DNA of 31,745 bases from a virus, in the IMG/VR virus record IMGVR_UViG_3300048625_000059, positions 1 to 31,745 of that record, one strand, 5' to 3'. The position numbers and the translations under genes were made by a program. A model generated the notes under the pieces. The model was not told where the DNA came from. It worked only from the letters and a program-made list of their open reading frames with translations, and did no database searches. The first letter of the stretch is position 1. Each line of letters opens with the position of its first letter. Positions 1 through 7,536 of this stretch are shown here, piece by piece.

Positions 1-380
1 CCGTTATAATAATCTGTTGTTTCTAATACTTTACGTTCGAATTGCTCTCTAGCTTCAATGTAACTACATTCAGCTTTTGATTTGCAAATGTGAAGTATCT
101 CTCTGGAAAAGTTTTCGGTGCCTAATTTTTCGATGTCTGAGGTTAACTCTGTGCTTGAACCATAATATTCTCTCCAATCGCTGTCGATCTTTGAGCGGAT
201 TTTCTTTTTCTTTTTCGTTCCATTCTTTAATTTCACTGTTTTAGTAGTGGTCTTAGAGAACTTCGCTAGTTTTTTGCCTATGTACTTTCGGCCAGATAGA
301 TTATTTGTAATTAAGTAAACAAACCCAACACAGTCTTCGGGTAATTCTTCGACGGGAGCGCCTTGATATATCCAGTTCAT
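1..380 (-). CDS. GIY-YIG family nuclease (3' part beyond window edge)
   Basis: The reading frame opens with ATG at 380 on the minus strand and runs without a stop to base 1, giving 126 residues; its C-terminus lies outside the window. Near residues 19-36 it carries the two short blocks of the GIY-YIG nuclease fold (FVYLITN, then YIGKK), followed by a lysine-rich stretch (about residues 47-65), a DWREYYGSS block and a C-terminal CKSKAECSYIEA block. GIY-YIG enzymes cut one DNA strand through a single catalytic domain, and in phages they include homing endonucleases and repair-type nucleases. I recall similar lysine-rich GIY-YIG proteins as common in T4-like aquatic phages, so this may be a resident gene rather than a recent invader. 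The upstream gap to the radical SAM gene is 33 bases, and no clear ribosome-binding site is visible. The fold is fairly secure; the biological role is not. Confidence 0.72.
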   Translation of the reverse strand, partial: MNWIYQGAPVEELPEDCVGFVYLITNNLSGRKYIGKKLAKFSKTTTKTVKLKNGTKKKKKIRSKIDSDWREYYGSSTELTSDIEKLGTENFSREILHICKSKAECSYIEAREQFERKVLETTDYYN

Positions 381-413
381 GTTAGATTAGTTTTAGTGCC
401 ATGTGTTCTATAG

Positions 414-1646
414 TTATGCCTTGATGCTGGTAGTAAAATAATTTGTTATTTGGGGCTGGTTAAGCCATTGCCATGATGATAGCTTCTCGTACAATTCCTG
501 CGTTAAAACAGGATCGCCTGGTAGCTCTAGTGCCTTGATGATTGCTTTAATTTCGTTGTCTATATGCTGTTTGAACCATGTAGGGTCGCGTGGGTTGCTG
601 TCTGCTGGCGCAGGACTGCTATGCTCCCATTTGCTATATTGTTCAATTAACCGTTTTTTAATATCTTGTGGTAAGTGTTGTATCTGTTGATATGCTGGAC
701 GAACCAACATGTTAGTCATTACATCAACTTCTCTAGATACGCACCAACGGTATAAATCGTCTAGGGTGTGTACACTTAATGCGCTAGGCACTGCACGTAC
801 TGTAACATACACATGCCCTTGTTTACGATGCTTTAGGTATAAATCAATATTGTCTAATACCGTTTGAGTATTTGCGCCCTGTCGAATCAAATCGTTAAGT
901 TCTCCAGTACACTCAATGCTAACACCCACATCCACGTGTCTGAATGCGTTTAGTTTCTGCATCAGTGATTGATTGAACACTGTTCCGTTGGTAGTAAATC
1001 CTAGGTATATGTTGTTCTTGCCCGCAAGTAGCAGGCGGTCAATTAGCTGTTCAAAGCGAGGGTTAAGTAGGGGTTCTCCGCCTATTAAGTGTACAAACTC
1101 CAAGTCTTTTGACCCACAGATGTAGTCAGTTACATGATCCCATGCTTGCTGATCTTCAGTCCAGTTCATACGAGCGGCACCTCTAAAGGTTCCTGCTTTG
1201 ATTTCCTGCACTGCAATCTTACTGCTGGCCATTGGGGTACACATTCTGCAAGCAAGATTACATTCGTTACCTAAGCTGATATGAAAGCTGTTTATACGGG
1301 GCGCAACCTGTTGGTATTTAGATTGGTCAAATGTTTTGTAGAAGTTAACAGGGTCAATTCCGTCTTTGTGATTTTCCTTGACACGCTTGCTGCTTGATCC
1401 CATTGCATCTTCATGATAGCACATGGCGCACAAGGGCTCGGTAGTGCCTGCTAGTTTATTGTCGCGAGCTGACTGTTGATGCTCGCTGTTGATCCATTGC
1501 TGGATAGTCATGTTATGTACATTGTGCTTTGCAGCCGCAGGAGTTCCGTAAATCTTATTAGGTTGTGCTCCACAAGTATGATACGTGCCATCGGCATTGA
1601 TATGCACTTCCTTCCATGGCACATTGCAAAATACTTTATCGATCAT
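414..1646 (-). CDS. Radical SAM protein with N-terminal SPASM/twitch-like motif
   Basis: This 410-residue protein has the radical SAM cysteine triad C129-x3-C133-x2-C136, which would hold the [4Fe-4S] cluster that cleaves S-adenosylmethionine, and a GGEP motif at 189-192 typical of SAM binding. In front of this domain lie C7-x12-G-x4-C25 and C73-x2-C76, the pattern of an auxiliary iron-sulphur cluster of the twitch/SPASM type, which normally sits C-terminal to the radical SAM barrel. Twitch/SPASM enzymes usually modify peptides or small molecules; the substrate here is unknown. Its ATG at 1646 overlaps the stop of the upstream radical SAM gene by 11 bases, so the two are probably translated in a coupled way and may work together. 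Family assignment is strong; function is unassigned. Confidence 0.85.
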   Translation of the reverse strand: MIDKVFCNVPWKEVHINADGTYHTCGAQPNKIYGTPAAAKHNVHNMTIQQWINSEHQQSARDNKLAGTTEPLCAMCYHEDAMGSSSKRVKENHKDGIDPVNFYKTFDQSKYQQVAPRINSFHISLGNECNLACRMCTPMASSKIAVQEIKAGTFRGAARMNWTEDQQAWDHVTDYICGSKDLEFVHLIGGEPLLNPRFEQLIDRLLLAGKNNIYLGFTTNGTVFNQSLMQKLNAFRHVDVGVSIECTGELNDLIRQGANTQTVLDNIDLYLKHRKQGHVYVTVRAVPSALSVHTLDDLYRWCVSREVDVMTNMLVRPAYQQIQHLPQDIKKRLIEQYSKWEHSSPAPADSNPRDPTWFKQHIDNEIKAIIKALELPGDPVLTQELYEKLSSWQWLNQPQITNYFTTSIKA

Positions 1647-2586
1647 TTCTACACTTTATACTACAAACTTCTAAAGGGAAGAGTTCTAATCTAGTTAGGA
1701 ACTCTTCCCATAATGGATCGGCCAGGATGTCGGACAAGGGGCGGGTCTTGATGCTTAAACGATCGCGATACTTTTCAACAAAATCGTTTTGCTGGTATCC
1801 GCTGTTAAACCAAGGACAAGGAAACACCAGCCCATCAACATTGATGAACATTTCCTTTTTCCAGTTCAAACACTTGGCCCAACTGTGTGCATCCTTTTGG
1901 TATCTAATATCAAGTACCATACCACGGGCACTGAGGGCACCCTTTTTCTTTTGATAGTTGGGCACGTTGATAACAATCTCGGGCCGTAATGGATCAACGC
2001 CGTTGACTTCGTATTGACCGTCAAACTTGGTGCTGTACACTTCGTTGAACTCGTCAACACCTGCGCCCCGCGCAACTTCTTTGATCTCTCTAGTGTGGTG
2101 CTCGTTGAAGTTAAAAATAATGTAACTCCAAATGATCCTGCACTCTGATGCGGAACGTAGACTCTTGATACCAGCAATGATACTTTCGAAGTTGCTGTTG
2201 ACTCGATATAGTTCGTTACTGGCTTGATCCCATCCATCTACGCTAAAGGTAACTGCATCATCGCTAGTCAGCATGTGACCTAGACGATCCCACCAGTCTA
2301 CACTCTTGTAGCTGCCATTGGTTACAATCTTGACTCGTATCTTGTTGAGTTTCAGGTATGCAACAATTTCCAAGAACTCGGTTGCATAGATAGGATCGCC
2401 AACGTCGCCGCAAAACAAGAAGTACTTCATGTTGGCCAGCATAGTAGGCGGAAACGCTGTCATGAATTCATGCAGCGTTATTTCTCTATTGAGCTGTTCG
2501 GGTTTTAATTCAGTACGAGGGCAGCGTGGACATTTTAGTGTACACTTGCTGCTGATCTCGATGTGAATGTCTTGTATGTTAAACAA
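1636..2586 (-). CDS. Radical SAM protein with C-terminal SPASM-like motif, TTG start
   Basis: This 316-residue protein has the radical SAM triad C15-x3-C19-x2-C22 close to its N-terminus, then a GDVGDP segment (60-65) where many relatives have GGEP. At the C-terminus are C239-x12-G-x4-C257 and C308-x3-C312, matching an auxiliary-cluster (SPASM/twitch) domain. The start appears to be TTG at 2586: an in-frame stop lies two codons upstream, and the next methionine comes after the cluster motif, so no ATG could give a complete enzyme. The TTG lies inside the end of gp46 (8-base overlap), which suggests translation coupled to gp46. Such enzymes carry out radical chemistry on peptides or metabolites; nothing here identifies the substrate. 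It could be a peptide maturase or a cofactor or nucleotide-modifying enzyme. Confidence 0.83.
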   Translation of the reverse strand: MFNIQDIHIEISSKCTLKCPRCPRTELKPEQLNREITLHEFMTAFPPTMLANMKYFLFCGDVGDPIYATEFLEIVAYLKLNKIRVKIVTNGSYKSVDWWDRLGHMLTSDDAVTFSVDGWDQASNELYRVNSNFESIIAGIKSLRSASECRIIWSYIIFNFNEHHTREIKEVARGAGVDEFNEVYSTKFDGQYEVNGVDPLRPEIVINVPNYQKKKGALSARGMVLDIRYQKDAHSWAKCLNWKKEMFINVDGLVFPCPWFNSGYQQNDFVEKYRDRLSIKTRPLSDILADPLWEEFLTRLELFPLEVCSIKCRNDR

Positions 2587-4351
2587 TGTCTATGTCTGTG
2601 TTATAACTGGTGTAGCCGTTTTCCTTAACAACGTGTAATGTGTTGTTAACTCGCCCGGCTAGTTCATCTTTGTGCGACACAAGCCAAATGCTCTTGTTGC
2701 TTTCACGACTCATCTTCTTAAGGATGCCTAGTGCGTTTTCAACACCACTGGTATCCATACCGCTGTCGACTAGCTCGTCAATGAACAACAAGTTAATGGG
2801 TTGGTATAAACTTTCCCAAACATCACGGAACGCCCAGCTCAATGACAGAATCAATCGGTTACGCTCACCACGTGACAAGTTGTCAAAGTCTAGATCTCGT
2901 CCTAGTTCGGTAATGCTAACTGACAAGTCGTTGTTGAATTTTACAGTATGCGGCAAGCCGATGCGATCTAAGTATTGTCCTAAACGTGCATTTAAGTAGC
3001 TCAAGTTCTGATCGATAATGCGCTTACGGATAAAGCTGTCCTTATTGGTCAGCAGTTTAAGTAGGAACTCTTGGTGCTCTTTTAGGCTTACCAATTCGTT
3101 CATTACATCGTAGGAGATTTCTTCCAACGCCTGCTCGCTCATTTCTTTAATTTGCTCTGCATACGGATCAGCTTCCTTTTCCTTTGCATTTAATTGTGCA
3201 AGCACACTGGCCATACTGCTACGGTGTTCAAACGCATCGCTTTCGCGATCGTAATAGACTTTTGGCGGAGCACCTGCTTCACCAAATTCAGTTAAGGCAT
3301 TCTTTAGTTCTACTATTTGAAAACCCAGTGCTTCAAAGTCAATAGTAACCGTTTCTAATTCTTTTAGTTTAGCTGCCAATTGAGTTTCGTGATTTTCATC
3401 ATGCAGTTCTTGTCCACACGCATGGCATTTGTGCTCGTGCAACGCTGCAACTTCTCGCTCAATGCGATCATATAGTTTGCGTTCACGGTCTTGATCTAAC
3501 TCTGCACGTTTAAGGGCTTTGTTTAGATCGTTGATGTCTTTGACCTTTTGGTTGTACTCACTAAGCTCTTTGTGCGCTTGCAACTCTGCTTCAATATCCA
3601 ATGTGCTTAACTCATCAAACGCACGTTGGAACTGTAGCACATCACGGTCGTGATGCTCTGTCCACATTTTTTGGCGTCTGCGTAAGCTACCAATTTGTTC
3701 TTCAATACGCTTGTTGGCATCGCCCACTGCTTTGATGCGATATTCTTCTTGTGTGATTGCATCTTTAGTGGCCTTAGACAGTTCTTTTAACGACTCTGCC
3801 TTTTCACTTAGCAGTGTAATACCTAGCAACTGTTCGATGATAGTGCGCTGATCGTTGGCTTTGAGTGCAAGGAATGGTTCAGTATAAGTGTTAAGCGCAA
3901 GGATGTGCTTGAACATATCGTGACTCATACCCAACATACGCTCAATCTCTGCTTGAGTTTCGCGGCTGTCGCCCTGTGCTTCGTCTGTAATTTCTTTCTC
4001 AGTGCCGGACACAAAGAACTTCATAATGCCGGGCTTGCGACCACGTTCAATACGATAGTCAATGCCGTCCTTTTCAAAATCAATAGTGACTAACATGCCT
4101 TTGCCGTTGGTCTTGTTGATCAAGTTGTCTTTCTTGATATTGGTAAGGGCGTTACCGTACAAGGCAAAGCTCAGTGCATTGATAATGGTCGTCTTACCTG
4201 TACCGTTACGTGCGCCCGTATCGTCGCCGCCCAAGTCCAAGTTCTCTCCTAGCACTAGAGTCAAATCGTTACGGTCAAAGTTGACAGCTTGCGTGGCATT
4301 GCCCACGCTCATGAAATTCTTCACGGTTAAATCTTTGATCTTAAAAGTCAT
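2579..4351 (-). CDS. gp46: gp46-like recombination endonuclease subunit (Rad50/SbcC family ATPase)
   Basis: This 590-residue SMC-like ATPase would partner gp47 (Mre11-like) in processing DNA ends for recombination-dependent replication. Visible parts in order: a Walker A-like GARNGTGKTT at 46-55, a long helical, charged coiled-coil region (about 180-430), a zinc-hook CHAC at 309-312 in the middle of the coil, the ABC signature LSRGERNRL near residue 486, Walker B LLFIDELVDSG near 520, and an SHKDE switch region near the C-terminus. The canonical first glycine of the P-loop appears as alanine, preceded by a glycine. Length is close to that of T4 gp46 (560 residues). Its ATG overlaps the gp47 stop (TAATG), so the two subunits are translationally coupled. 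Confidence 0.95.
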   Translation of the reverse strand: MTFKIKDLTVKNFMSVGNATQAVNFDRNDLTLVLGENLDLGGDDTGARNGTGKTTIINALSFALYGNALTNIKKDNLINKTNGKGMLVTIDFEKDGIDYRIERGRKPGIMKFFVSGTEKEITDEAQGDSRETQAEIERMLGMSHDMFKHILALNTYTEPFLALKANDQRTIIEQLLGITLLSEKAESLKELSKATKDAITQEEYRIKAVGDANKRIEEQIGSLRRRQKMWTEHHDRDVLQFQRAFDELSTLDIEAELQAHKELSEYNQKVKDINDLNKALKRAELDQDRERKLYDRIEREVAALHEHKCHACGQELHDENHETQLAAKLKELETVTIDFEALGFQIVELKNALTEFGEAGAPPKVYYDRESDAFEHRSSMASVLAQLNAKEKEADPYAEQIKEMSEQALEEISYDVMNELVSLKEHQEFLLKLLTNKDSFIRKRIIDQNLSYLNARLGQYLDRIGLPHTVKFNNDLSVSITELGRDLDFDNLSRGERNRLILSLSWAFRDVWESLYQPINLLFIDELVDSGMDTSGVENALGILKKMSRESNKSIWLVSHKDELAGRVNNTLHVVKENGYTSYNTDIDIV

Positions 4352-5367
4352 TAGAGGTTTCTATAGATATCGAGTAGTAGGTTTTTATTGAATTTGCCAT
4401 TGTCTAAATTAGTAAGCTGACCTGTAACAATTTGGTCAACACTTTCAAACTCTATATTGCCCTGAATTTCGTATTCAGTTAAGTCTGTAACTTTAGCAGG
4501 GATTAGGGTGAGTTCGCGTAACTTGTACGTATCAACAAACGTTTCTTTAATGAAAGTTGCTTCTTCGTAGCTGATGTCAATGTCTAAGTTGACACGGCAG
4601 TGCATACCAGGTTGCAACATTTTTTCAGTATGAGTGATAACGTCACTGAGTTGGAATACACGATACATAGGCTGATCTGGCCAAGCATGATACTCGGGAT
4701 CTTTGCCCCACTCTAATATAGTTAGTCCGCGATCATCGTCGCCGGCGTCTGCATAGTTATGCGGAAACGCATTACCGATATACGTGATGTTGCGTTGTGT
4801 TTGGCGCTTGTGGAAGTGCCCACTAAACACATGCCCAAAACCTTGCATGTCGTCACCAGTTAGCTCGCCGTGATCTGGCATGGCAACCATGGCGTTCATC
4901 AAGTAGCCCGGAAGTTCGAAATGGCCAAACATGTATTGGCCTTTCATCTTCTTTAGCTTTTTGTAATCATCGCCGCACAGCCAAGGAGCAATGGTGACAT
5001 TGCCATCAGTAAACCAATCATTGCAGATTTGAATGTTGGGAAGATGTTTAGCCCACTCAACACTTTGTACATCGCGCTTATCACGATAATACAAATCATG
5101 GTTTCCAGGTATAAAATACACACGTTCAAAATTTGCATTTAGATGCTCTAGTGCTTGCAGGCTGTAGCCTAGTGTTAGGATGTTGATGCTTGCGCGGTTG
5201 TTATGCCAGTCGCCTAAAAACAAACAGGTTTCGCACCCTTCTGCTTTGGCTTTGGCTGTAGCCCACTTGACAAAGTTCAAACAGTCCTCGTTGTGTAGAG
5301 TACTGTTTGACTTTAAGCCAAAATGGATGTCAGTAAAGATTGCGGCTTTTTTAAATAAATTACTCAT
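4351..5367 (-). CDS. gp47: gp47-like recombination endonuclease subunit (Mre11/SbcD family)
   Basis: This 338-residue protein has the full set of calcineurin-like phosphoesterase motifs of Mre11: DIH at 13-15, GDWHNN at 52-57, GNHD at 88-91, GH at 148-149 and the GHFH pair at 183-186. These residues bind two metal ions and catalyse DNA strand cutting. T4 gp47 (339 residues) is almost the same length. With gp46, encoded immediately downstream, it would resect DNA ends and degrade DNA during phage recombination and replication. The ATG at 5367 follows a 44-base gap after gp55 that holds a possible promoter. Nothing looks damaged or missing. Confidence 0.95.
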   Translation of the reverse strand: MSNLFKKAAIFTDIHFGLKSNSTLHNEDCLNFVKWATAKAKAEGCETCLFLGDWHNNRASINILTLGYSLQALEHLNANFERVYFIPGNHDLYYRDKRDVQSVEWAKHLPNIQICNDWFTDGNVTIAPWLCGDDYKKLKKMKGQYMFGHFELPGYLMNAMVAMPDHGELTGDDMQGFGHVFSGHFHKRQTQRNITYIGNAFPHNYADAGDDDRGLTILEWGKDPEYHAWPDQPMYRVFQLSDVITHTEKMLQPGMHCRVNLDIDISYEEATFIKETFVDTYKLRELTLIPAKVTDLTEYEIQGNIEFESVDQIVTGQLTNLDNGKFNKNLLLDIYRNL

Positions 5368-5373
5368 TGATTC

Positions 5374-5403
5374 AGTATAGCAAAAACGTCATAGCAAAAT
5401 CAA
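5374..5403 (-). promoter_or_regulatory. Possible host-type promoter before gp47
   Basis: On the minus strand, TTGATT (5398-5403) and TATACT (5374-5379) are separated by 18 bases, an acceptable -35/-10 pair. The -10 box ends only 6 bases before the gp47 ATG, so a transcript from it would be nearly leaderless, which makes the call weak. The spacer also contains a direct repeat of TTTTGCTAT. Confidence 0.2.
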
Positions 5404-5411
5404 ATGGTAAT

Positions 5412-6284
5412 TTACTCATCTCCGTCGTACCCGCCACCACCACCGCCCATTCCCATACCTTGGCGCGTGTAACTTGGGTTTAGGTTGTTCATCTCAAGGA
5501 TGTCATCTCGCAAGTTCTGGTTACGCTTTTCGATGTTTAGCACACGAGTAAAGCTGTTAGTGATAGCGGCAGTATAATACGCAAAAGGGTTCTGCGATTT
5601 GGACTCGTCAAACTGGAGTCCGATTTGGCTGAGTTGCAGCAGGGCTTGGCTTCGCATTTCGTCATTGTATGTGTATCCTCTCCAGTTAGAGCGTGTGGCG
5701 TAACGCTCGCATAATTTCATAAACATGTGCGCTAGCTTGCGGGTCATTGCGCCATGATCCTTGCAGTACTCGCCAGTTTCTAAGTCACCTTTCCAGTGGC
5801 TTTTGCCCACTACAACAGGTTCGCCTGCTTCGTTGAGCTTGTAATGTAAGAATGGAGGAAAGTTACATTTGGTGTATTTGGTAGTCTTTGCTTCTTCGGG
5901 CTCGTCGTACTCACTTAGGATTTCGTCGTCATCGTCTACCCATGCAGCAACTTTTTTGCCTTTTTTACTATCGTCAAGTGGAACATGCTCCCAACTCATT
6001 ACCCTAAAAATAACATCAGAATCGGCAATAGTATCCAGTTCGATTGCAAATTCATCTAGTTTGCGCTTTGTGCCGTCTGCGGTAGCTAGCTCATGCGCTG
6101 CTTTTGCTAAACGTTCTGCTCTATTAGTGCGGCCTTCTAGTATATTAGCCTTGTTGAGCTTTTTCAAATCCGGCAGAATAATGTCGTAATCACCGTAATC
6201 TGGTTGTGTGTAGCAACAATAGGTGTTTTTACTTTTATGGATTTCCTTTAGGATGTCTTTGTTGTTGAGATAGTTGTGTTTCAT
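5412..6284 (-). CDS. gp55: gp55-like sigma factor for late transcription
   Basis: This 290-residue protein resembles T4 gp55, the small sigma-70-family protein that redirects host RNA polymerase to late promoters. The recognisable part is a sigma region 2-like segment at about 178-262, with MTRKLAHMFMKLCERYA, a YNDEMRSQALLQL helix, NPFAYYTAAITNSF and NIEKRNQNLRDD. T4 gp55 has 185 residues; here the N-terminal part is about 100 residues longer and includes an acidic run near 117-131. The C-terminus is glycine-rich (six consecutive glycines) and ends YDGDE, with no obvious hydrophobic clamp-binding tail like that of T4. The start at 6284 is supported by AAGGAAAG nine bases upstream. It is the first gene of the leftward operon and faces the late structural genes it would switch on. 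Confidence 0.9.
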   Translation of the reverse strand: MKHNYLNNKDILKEIHKSKNTYCCYTQPDYGDYDIILPDLKKLNKANILEGRTNRAERLAKAAHELATADGTKRKLDEFAIELDTIADSDVIFRVMSWEHVPLDDSKKGKKVAAWVDDDDEILSEYDEPEEAKTTKYTKCNFPPFLHYKLNEAGEPVVVGKSHWKGDLETGEYCKDHGAMTRKLAHMFMKLCERYATRSNWRGYTYNDEMRSQALLQLSQIGLQFDESKSQNPFAYYTAAITNSFTRVLNIEKRNQNLRDDILEMNNLNPSYTRQGMGMGGGGGGYDGDE

Positions 6285-6293
6285 GTGTTAACA

Positions 6294-6301
6294 CTTTCCT
6301 T
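6294..6301 (-). promoter_or_regulatory. Ribosome-binding site of gp55
   Basis: On the minus strand this reads AAGGAAAG and sits nine bases before the gp55 ATG. It is one of the better Shine-Dalgarno sequences in the window and supports the chosen start. Confidence 0.6.
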
Positions 6302-6316
6302 ATAATAATAGTACAT

Positions 6317-6345
6317 AATATAACAAATAAATACTACAATAGCAA
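6317..6345 (-). promoter_or_regulatory. Host sigma-70-type promoter for gp55 operon
   Basis: On the minus strand TTGCTA (6340-6345) and TATATT (6317-6322) are separated by 17 bases. The boxes match the bacterial consensus at 4/6 and 5/6. The expected start near 6310 leaves a leader of about 25 bases that contains the gp55 ribosome-binding site. It overlaps the rightward late-type octamer. Confidence 0.5.
6326..6333 (+). promoter_or_regulatory. T4-late-type promoter octamer (AATAAATA)
   Basis: AATAAATA followed by C lies 22 bases before the first structural gene. It differs from the T4 late consensus TATAAATA at one position and is the type of site read by gp55-loaded RNA polymerase. The same ATAAATAC core recurs at 14033 and 29399. 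Confidence 0.55.
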
Positions 6346-6355
6346 GAGAAATCAT

Positions 6356-7231
6356 ATGTCAGACAGTTTATTTTCGTCCGTTTCTAGCATGTTTAACACA
6401 GCTAAGGAGAGCGTTGCCGACGCAATAACTTCTGCTGAGTCTAATCCTGTAATAAGAAAAGCACTCAACATCGTTGACCCTGCACAAACTCGCTTAGCCG
6501 CTGCGGGATTACTAAAAGGCGGAGCAAAAACATCTGCTACGAACTCTAGTGCTCCAAATATTTCATTTGCTACTGGTGATACCGACTGGAGATTGAAAAT
6601 TAGTCTTGCTCAATCCGCTGACTACTTTTATAAAAATCCAGAAGATGCTGGCATTATGAACCCTTTAGCACCAACAGGCGGGGTTATTTTCCCATACACT
6701 CCTCAAGTGAGTGTTACCCATGCAGCACGTTATGGCTCACAAAACCTTACACATAGTAATTATACCAATTACTTCTACGAAGGTTCAGAAGTTCAAGCAA
6801 TTAGTATTAGTGGAGACTTTACTGTGCAAACGGTTGCTGAAGGGCAGTACTTGCTAGCAGCAATTTACTTCTTTAGAGCTGCGACTAAGATGTTCTTTGG
6901 ACAAGGCAACAAAGTAGGCAATCCTCCGCCAATGGTGTTTTTAACAGGTTACGGTAGCCATTACTTTCCAAACGTTCCTTGCGTAGTTACAAACTTCCAA
7001 CACACGCTACCGCAAGATGTTGATTATTTGGCAATTCCAGCAAGCGGCGGCCAAACACTAGCCCAAGATGCAGGTAGACCAGTATCAGGCATGACCACTA
7101 GGGTTCCAACAAACAGTACACTGACTGTGAGCTTGCAACCAATTTATTCTAGATCTAATCTATACGACAACTTCAATCTTGAAGATTTTGCTGCCGGCAA
7201 ACTTATCAATGGCAAAGGTGGATACATTTAA
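6356..7231 (+). CDS. Baseplate tail-tube cap/initiator-like protein (gp48/gp54 type)
   Basis: This 291-residue protein opens the rightward structural operon. After about 70 low-complexity residues comes a folded part with FPYTPQVSVTHAARYGSQ, then LTHSNYTNYFYEGSEVQ, an FTVQTVAEGQYLLAAIYFFRA helix, a TKMFFGQG turn, a GNPPPMVFLTGYG segment and a NVPCVVTNF strand, ending in a PTNSTLTVSLQPIYSR strand. The order of helix, PP-turn and final strands resembles T4 gp48, and I recall similar baseplate proteins next to gp53 in T4-like aquatic phages. Such proteins cap the hub and nucleate tail-tube growth. Its stop shares one base with the next ATG. The structural role is well supported by context; the choice between gp48 and gp54 is tentative. 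Confidence 0.65.
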   Translation: MSDSLFSSVSSMFNTAKESVADAITSAESNPVIRKALNIVDPAQTRLAAAGLLKGGAKTSATNSSAPNISFATGDTDWRLKISLAQSADYFYKNPEDAGIMNPLAPTGGVIFPYTPQVSVTHAARYGSQNLTHSNYTNYFYEGSEVQAISISGDFTVQTVAEGQYLLAAIYFFRAATKMFFGQGNKVGNPPPMVFLTGYGSHYFPNVPCVVTNFQHTLPQDVDYLAIPASGGQTLAQDAGRPVSGMTTRVPTNSTLTVSLQPIYSRSNLYDNFNLEDFAAGKLINGKGGYI

Positions 7232-7533
7232 TGACAACTACATACAATAAGGCTAGCCCTTACGCAGCAACTAATACATTTGGGCAATTCTTAGATCTAT
7301 TAGAATACCGCGCTATCTCTAAGAAATCTGACGACGTGTCGTATACTATCGATCGTGTTTACAAATACCGCCCTGACATGTTGGCGTATGACTTGTATGG
7401 CGACAGCGCATTGTGGTGGGTATTTATTGCACGTAACCCTAACGTTCTCAAGGATCCAGTATTTGGATTTAAGCCAGGTGTGACGATTTACATTCCCAAG
7501 AAGGAAACCCTTGTTGCTGAATTAGGAATCTAA
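7231..7533 (+). CDS. gp53: gp53-like baseplate wedge protein
   Basis: This small protein of 100 residues contains the core of the gp53 family: a YRAISKKSDD strand, RPDMLAYDLYGDSALWWVF (about residues 47-65), then NPNVLKDPVFGFKPGVTIYIP. The latter half resembles a LysM-like fold. T4 gp53 is longer (196 residues), but the short form is common in relatives as I recall them. In T4 it locks neighbouring baseplate wedges together around the hub. A good ribosome-binding site (AAAGGTGG, 7214-7221) lies before the ATG, which overlaps the previous stop as TAATG. The next gene begins 3 bases after its stop. Confidence 0.85.
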   Translation: MTTTYNKASPYAATNTFGQFLDLLEYRAISKKSDDVSYTIDRVYKYRPDMLAYDLYGDSALWWVFIARNPNVLKDPVFGFKPGVTIYIPKKETLVAELGI

Positions 7534-7536
7534 CCT

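Noticed and set aside
382-402. A six-codon minus-strand frame (MALKLI then stop) ending one base before the GIY-YIG start
   Set aside because: It could be a leader peptide, but there is no ribosome-binding site, and such short frames occur often by chance.
1616-1954. A 112-codon plus-strand frame across the junction of the two radical SAM genes
   Set aside because: Both minus-strand genes show intact cysteine motifs over this interval, so the opposite frame is very unlikely to be coding.
6285-6355. A tRNA or small RNA in the longest intergenic gap
   Set aside because: The gap is 71 AT-rich bases with no cloverleaf pairing or terminator-like hairpin; promoters explain its content.
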